Shown here: positions 62,201 to 64,000 of the stretch, piece by piece | Position numbering within the stretch: position 1 is the stretch's first letter | How the letters are laid out: each line of letters opens with the position of its first letter | Origin: Comamonadaceae bacterium OTU4NAUVB1 | GTDB lineage: Bacteria > Pseudomonadota > Gammaproteobacteria > Burkholderiales > Burkholderiaceae_C | Direction of reading: 5' to 3' | Length of the DNA: 64,000 bases | Assembly (NCBI GenBank): GCA_024372625.1 | Contig: CP099605.1 | Coordinates: 620,001-684,000, forward strand | Position numbers and translations under genes: made by a program | Notes under the pieces: generated by a model | Seen by the model: only the letters and a program-made list of their open reading frames with translations | Database searches by the model: none | What the model was told of the DNA's origin: nothing

Positions 62201-63408
62201 GGGGCCGGCGCCGGGCGCCATTGGCCCGCCGCCTCGATCCGGCCGCCGCCGGTGCGGATCGTGGCGGCCGGCACGGTCCAGGTCTGGCCGTCGAACAGGG
62301 CGCGGGCCTCGATGCGGTCGAGCGGCAGGCCGCCGCGGTCCCACGGCGCGGGCCGGGCGTTGCGGAGGTCGGCGTCCAGCTGCCAGCCCTTGGCGGCATC
62401 GGGACCGGCGCGCACCGTGCCGCTCAGCAGCGTCGTGGGTGCCTGCGGCAGCAGCACGGCGAGGTCGATGTCGCGCAGGGCGACGTCGGCGTCGACCACC
62501 GGCTGCTGCTGCCAGGGCGCGAGGGTGGCGCGCGCATCGGCCTGCATGGTGGCATCGGTGGCCGGCTCGGCCGGGCGTACTCGCGCCGTCACGGCCACGC
62601 GCGCGTCGGCACCGGCGAGATCGCCCTTGGCGGTGGCCTGCGCGAGCACGTCCAGGGTGCGGCCCTCGGTCAGCGGTGCGCGCACGCGGCCGTCGAGCGT
62701 GGCATCGAGGGCCATCGGCGCGGCGCCCTGCAGGCCGACGCGCGCGGTGTAGTGGCCGTCGGCCACGTCCACGCCGTCGACCACGAGCGCATGCTGCGTC
62801 GTGGCGCGCGCATAGCGGTAGCTGCCGGCGAGGTTGTTCGCCTCCACGACCGGCGGGCCGGCCCAGCGGATGCTGTCGACGCGGAACGGCAGCTCGATGT
62901 CCACCGGCAGCACGATCGGGGCCAGCGGCGCGAGCGGCTCCGAAGACGTCTTTTCGACCGGGCCGCGGCGTTCCAGCAGCACCTGCCCGACGTGGACATC
63001 GCCCAGGCGCACTTGGCGGTCCAGGAGCGGCCTCAGCTGCCAGCCGATCGTGGCGTCGCGCACCTCGACGGCGAGCGTCGGGCTCTGCCAGCGCAGGAAA
63101 CCGATGCGGCCGCCCTGGCGCAGCGAGCCGGCCACGTCGCGGCTCTCCAGCGTCTGGCCCGCCGGCATGTACCGCGCCGCCCGGTCGAGCGAGAACGCCA
63201 GCGACTGGGCCGAGCCGAGCCACCACCATGCGGCGGCGCCCAGCGCGACCAGCAGGATCAGCAGCACGCCGACGGTCCAGGCCAGCACGCGCACCACCCT
63301 TCGGGTCGTGGCGCGGCGCGGTGCGGGCGGTGGGGTCGGGGAGGGGGTGGCGGGAGGTACCGGCGGCAGGGGCGCGGTCGAAGACAAGGTGGGATCCTGA
63401 GGCTGCAT
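59260..63408 (-). CDS. tamB: Translocation and assembly module TamB (DUF490)
   Basis: A 1382-residue protein with an N-terminal membrane helix (VLAWTVGVLLILLVALGAAAWWW, about 43-66), a very long AsmA-like beta-rich region and the conserved C-terminal DUF490 domain (ITGEVRTVRGQYRAYGQQLDVETG, RFNGPYDNPSLDILAIRPN, SSGSDLRSTAVTVGKRISKDFYVTYE). TamB bridges the periplasm and, with TamA, helps insert some outer-membrane proteins or move lipids. It follows tamA on the same strand with an 18-nt gap. Confidence 0.95.
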   Translation of the reverse strand: MQPQDPTLSSTAPLPPVPPATPSPTPPPAPRRATTRRVVRVLAWTVGVLLILLVALGAAAWWWLGSAQSLAFSLDRAARYMPAGQTLESRDVAGSLRQGGRIGFLRWQSPTLAVEVRDATIGWQLRPLLDRQVRLGDVHVGQVLLERRGPVEKTSSEPLAPLAPIVLPVDIELPFRVDSIRWAGPPVVEANNLAGSYRYARATTQHALVVDGVDVADGHYTARVGLQGAAPMALDATLDGRVRAPLTEGRTLDVLAQATAKGDLAGADARVAVTARVRPAEPATDATMQADARATLAPWQQQPVVDADVALRDIDLAVLLPQAPTTLLSGTVRAGPDAAKGWQLDADLRNARPAPWDRGGLPLDRIEARALFDGQTWTVPAATIRTGGGRIEAAGQWRPAPAPWKVDATVNGVQPGALHTQLAGAPIGGRASVEQRADAALLFDVALQAQGTAGSTALQGVRLDRALAQGQWKDQVLDLRTLRIEAAQARVEGTLQARVAERAGSGDLKVELPGGGAQVQGRIAPVQGGGEIRARIDDAAAMQRWIERLPGLSKIFAGASADGSARLDARWQGGWEAVQRRLQTATTPAPRGMTEPTLQATLVAPRLDLRLPAAAATASAGATPAPSPQSLQLRDVRAEVGGSLAQATLDLRGQARTGTLDLRLDTRASGALERAGHWRAQLASLRLQATDSTRPGPWSVTLGGATSAEMRTTPGGLEIDASAGSATVQGPVPGTLRFEWEPVRFRQTGGAQGAMRVQSKGRMLGLPMAWAEAFDASTSLASLGIGGDLIFDGDWDIDAGDALRASARLARRSGDIRVQAGEAALVTRIRSHGSGAKSEIVMDSASGAGTAGPSTPAGLRQAELRLDAQGEDVRARLVWDSERAGEVRADASTRVVQRDGGWQWAADAPLAGTVKARLPNLGVWSMLAPPGWRIAGTLDADATLSGNRAAPRWNGTLGADNLALRALVEGIDLRDGRLRATLAGDRVDVTDFTLKGGAASGARIAGQSGNLSTAAGEAGRDGGTLSGRGELRWGTAAPGGGASGIRMALQAELRSLRLLVRSDRQITVSGDLQTRLDNGQFTVRGTLRTDRAVIILPDETAPSLGSDVVVRSAARTREAEAQALKARGDIERSQAQAAQPQTAKPPDIAVNFDLGKDFAVQGRGITTRLEGNLDIRSNALGAPPRITGEVRTVRGQYRAYGQQLDVETGIARFNGPYDNPSLDILAIRPNIAYRAGVQISGTAQAPRVRLYSEPQLSDVETLSWVVLGRASATSGGESVLMQQAALALLGGLGKGGSGGSLASRLGLDEIGFKGPSSGSDLRSTAVTVGKRISKDFYVTYESSLGGVVGTIYVFYDLTQRLTLRGQAGQKSALDLIYTLKYD

Positions 63409-63426
63409 CGTGCGGGCTTGCCTGTC

Positions 63427-64000
63427 CTAGAAAGTGAAGCCGAGTCGCAGGTGCAGCCGCACCTTCTTGACGTCGACGCCATAGGCCAGGTCGGCCTGGA
63501 CCGGCCCGACCGGGCTGCGCCAGCGCGTGCCGAAGCCGACGCCCACCTTGGTCTTGAGGGCGCTGACCTGGTCAGCCACGGCGCCAGCGTCGACGAACAG
63601 CGTGCTCTCGAACTCGGTGAGCTTGCCGTTCCAGACGATCGGGCGCTGCCACTCGACGCTGCCGACACCGAGATAGCGGCCGGCGACGATCTGGCCGTCG
63701 TCGCGCTCGGTGCCGATCTGGCGATAGCTGTAGCCGCGCACGGTGGTGTCGCCGCCGGTCAGGAACAGCAGGGTGGCGGGCGCCTGCGCGTTGTCGCGGG
63801 CGATGAACGCACCGGCCTCGGCGCGGAACTGCAGCCGGCTGCTGCGCGCGGCGCTTTCCTGCGTGGCGCGCACCTCGCCGATCGGCACGAAACCCAGCCA
63901 GCGGCCGTAGGTGCGCACGAAGGGCGCGCGCTCGCCGATGAGCGTCTGGCCGAGTCCGACCTCCAGCGCCAGGCCCTGGCCGCGCGTGGGCGAGGCGGCG
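63427..64000 (-). CDS. tamA: Translocation module TamA, C-terminal part (truncated by window edge)
   Basis: The open frame runs off the right edge without a start, so only the last 191 residues of TamA are present. The visible part is the Omp85-type beta-barrel: TLLFLTGGDTTVRGYSYRQIG with the Omp85 RGY motif, and the end GVGFGTRWRSPVGPVQADLAYGV... LRLGFTF, which is a typical barrel C-terminus with the final Phe. Its partner TamB lies directly downstream, as usual. Confidence 0.95.
   Translation of the reverse strand, partial: AASPTRGQGLALEVGLGQTLIGERAPFVRTYGRWLGFVPIGEVRATQESAARSSRLQFRAEAGAFIARDNAQAPATLLFLTGGDTTVRGYSYRQIGTERDDGQIVAGRYLGVGSVEWQRPIVWNGKLTEFESTLFVDAGAVADQVSALKTKVGVGFGTRWRSPVGPVQADLAYGVDVKKVRLHLRLGFTF

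Noticed and set aside
59260..63408. Long alternative frames overlapping tamB
   Set aside because: Composed mainly of Arg, Pro, Ala and Gly without domains, as expected from frame-shifted reading of GC-rich codons.

Overview
The window is GC-rich chromosomal DNA from a betaproteobacterium of the order Burkholderiales, most likely family Comamonadaceae (Variovorax, Acidovorax or Xylophilus type). This placement is inferred from gene content and order: mlaFEDACB next to a YadGH-type exporter, bolA and murA; a long his operon running into tatABC; petABC followed by sspAB; dciA/secA; argJ; zapD-coaE-pilD-pilC-pilB; and pyrR-pyrB-pyrC'. There is no phage, insertion sequence, CRISPR array or integrase. 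Most of it is conserved core genome.

Layout. 0.2-6.5 kb: gltBD (glutamate synthase). 6.6-10.6 kb: mlaFEDACB, the retrograde phospholipid pathway that keeps the outer membrane asymmetric. 10.7-14.0 kb: an ABC-2 exporter pair, a BolA-like protein and murA. 14.1-22.3 kb: histidine biosynthesis in the order hisG-D-(small exported protein)-C-B-H-A-(sugar-phosphate mutarotase)-F-I-E. This runs into a DUF4870-like gene, a HIT protein and tatABC (to 24.7 kb). 24.7-29.4 kb: an HtrA-type protease on the minus strand, an MHS-family transporter, a Nif3 protein and pdxA. 29.5-33.7 kb: the cytochrome bc1 complex (petABC), a strong terminator, then sspAB. 33.7-35.3 kb: tRNA-Thr(UGU), a DUF4432 sugar epimerase-like gene and dciA. 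35.4-40.9 kb: secA, argJ, a DUF815 ATPase and mutT. 41.0-46.5 kb (minus): yacG, zapD, coaE, and the type IV pilus genes pilD, pilC and pilB. 46.7-52.8 kb: a photolyase facing yqgE-ruvX-pyrR-pyrB-pyrC'-plsC. 52.9-54.2 kb: a beta-propeller lipoprotein.

The 54.2-59.1 kb stretch differs from the rest. It holds small or unrecognised genes, AT-rich spacers, inverted repeats, a 25-residue membrane protein with its own ribosome-binding site and terminator, a zinc-ribbon/GAF gene pair, and an acyltransferase broken by two frameshifts. It ends at tRNA-Arg(CCU). After this come tamB and the 3' part of tamA on the minus strand, cut by the window edge.

Functionally the window is rich in envelope biogenesis (Mla, TamAB, MurA, SecA, Tat, PlsC-like) and in nitrogen, histidine, arginine and pyrimidine anabolism. 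No clearly new multi-gene system was found. The most useful observations are a catalytically dead dihydroorotase paired with PyrB; a 7-bp tandem duplication that splits an acyltransferase and could revert; three genes with a -10-like hexamer exactly 6 nt before the start codon; a terminator hairpin inside the mlaF leader; and the small-gene cluster near 54-56 kb.
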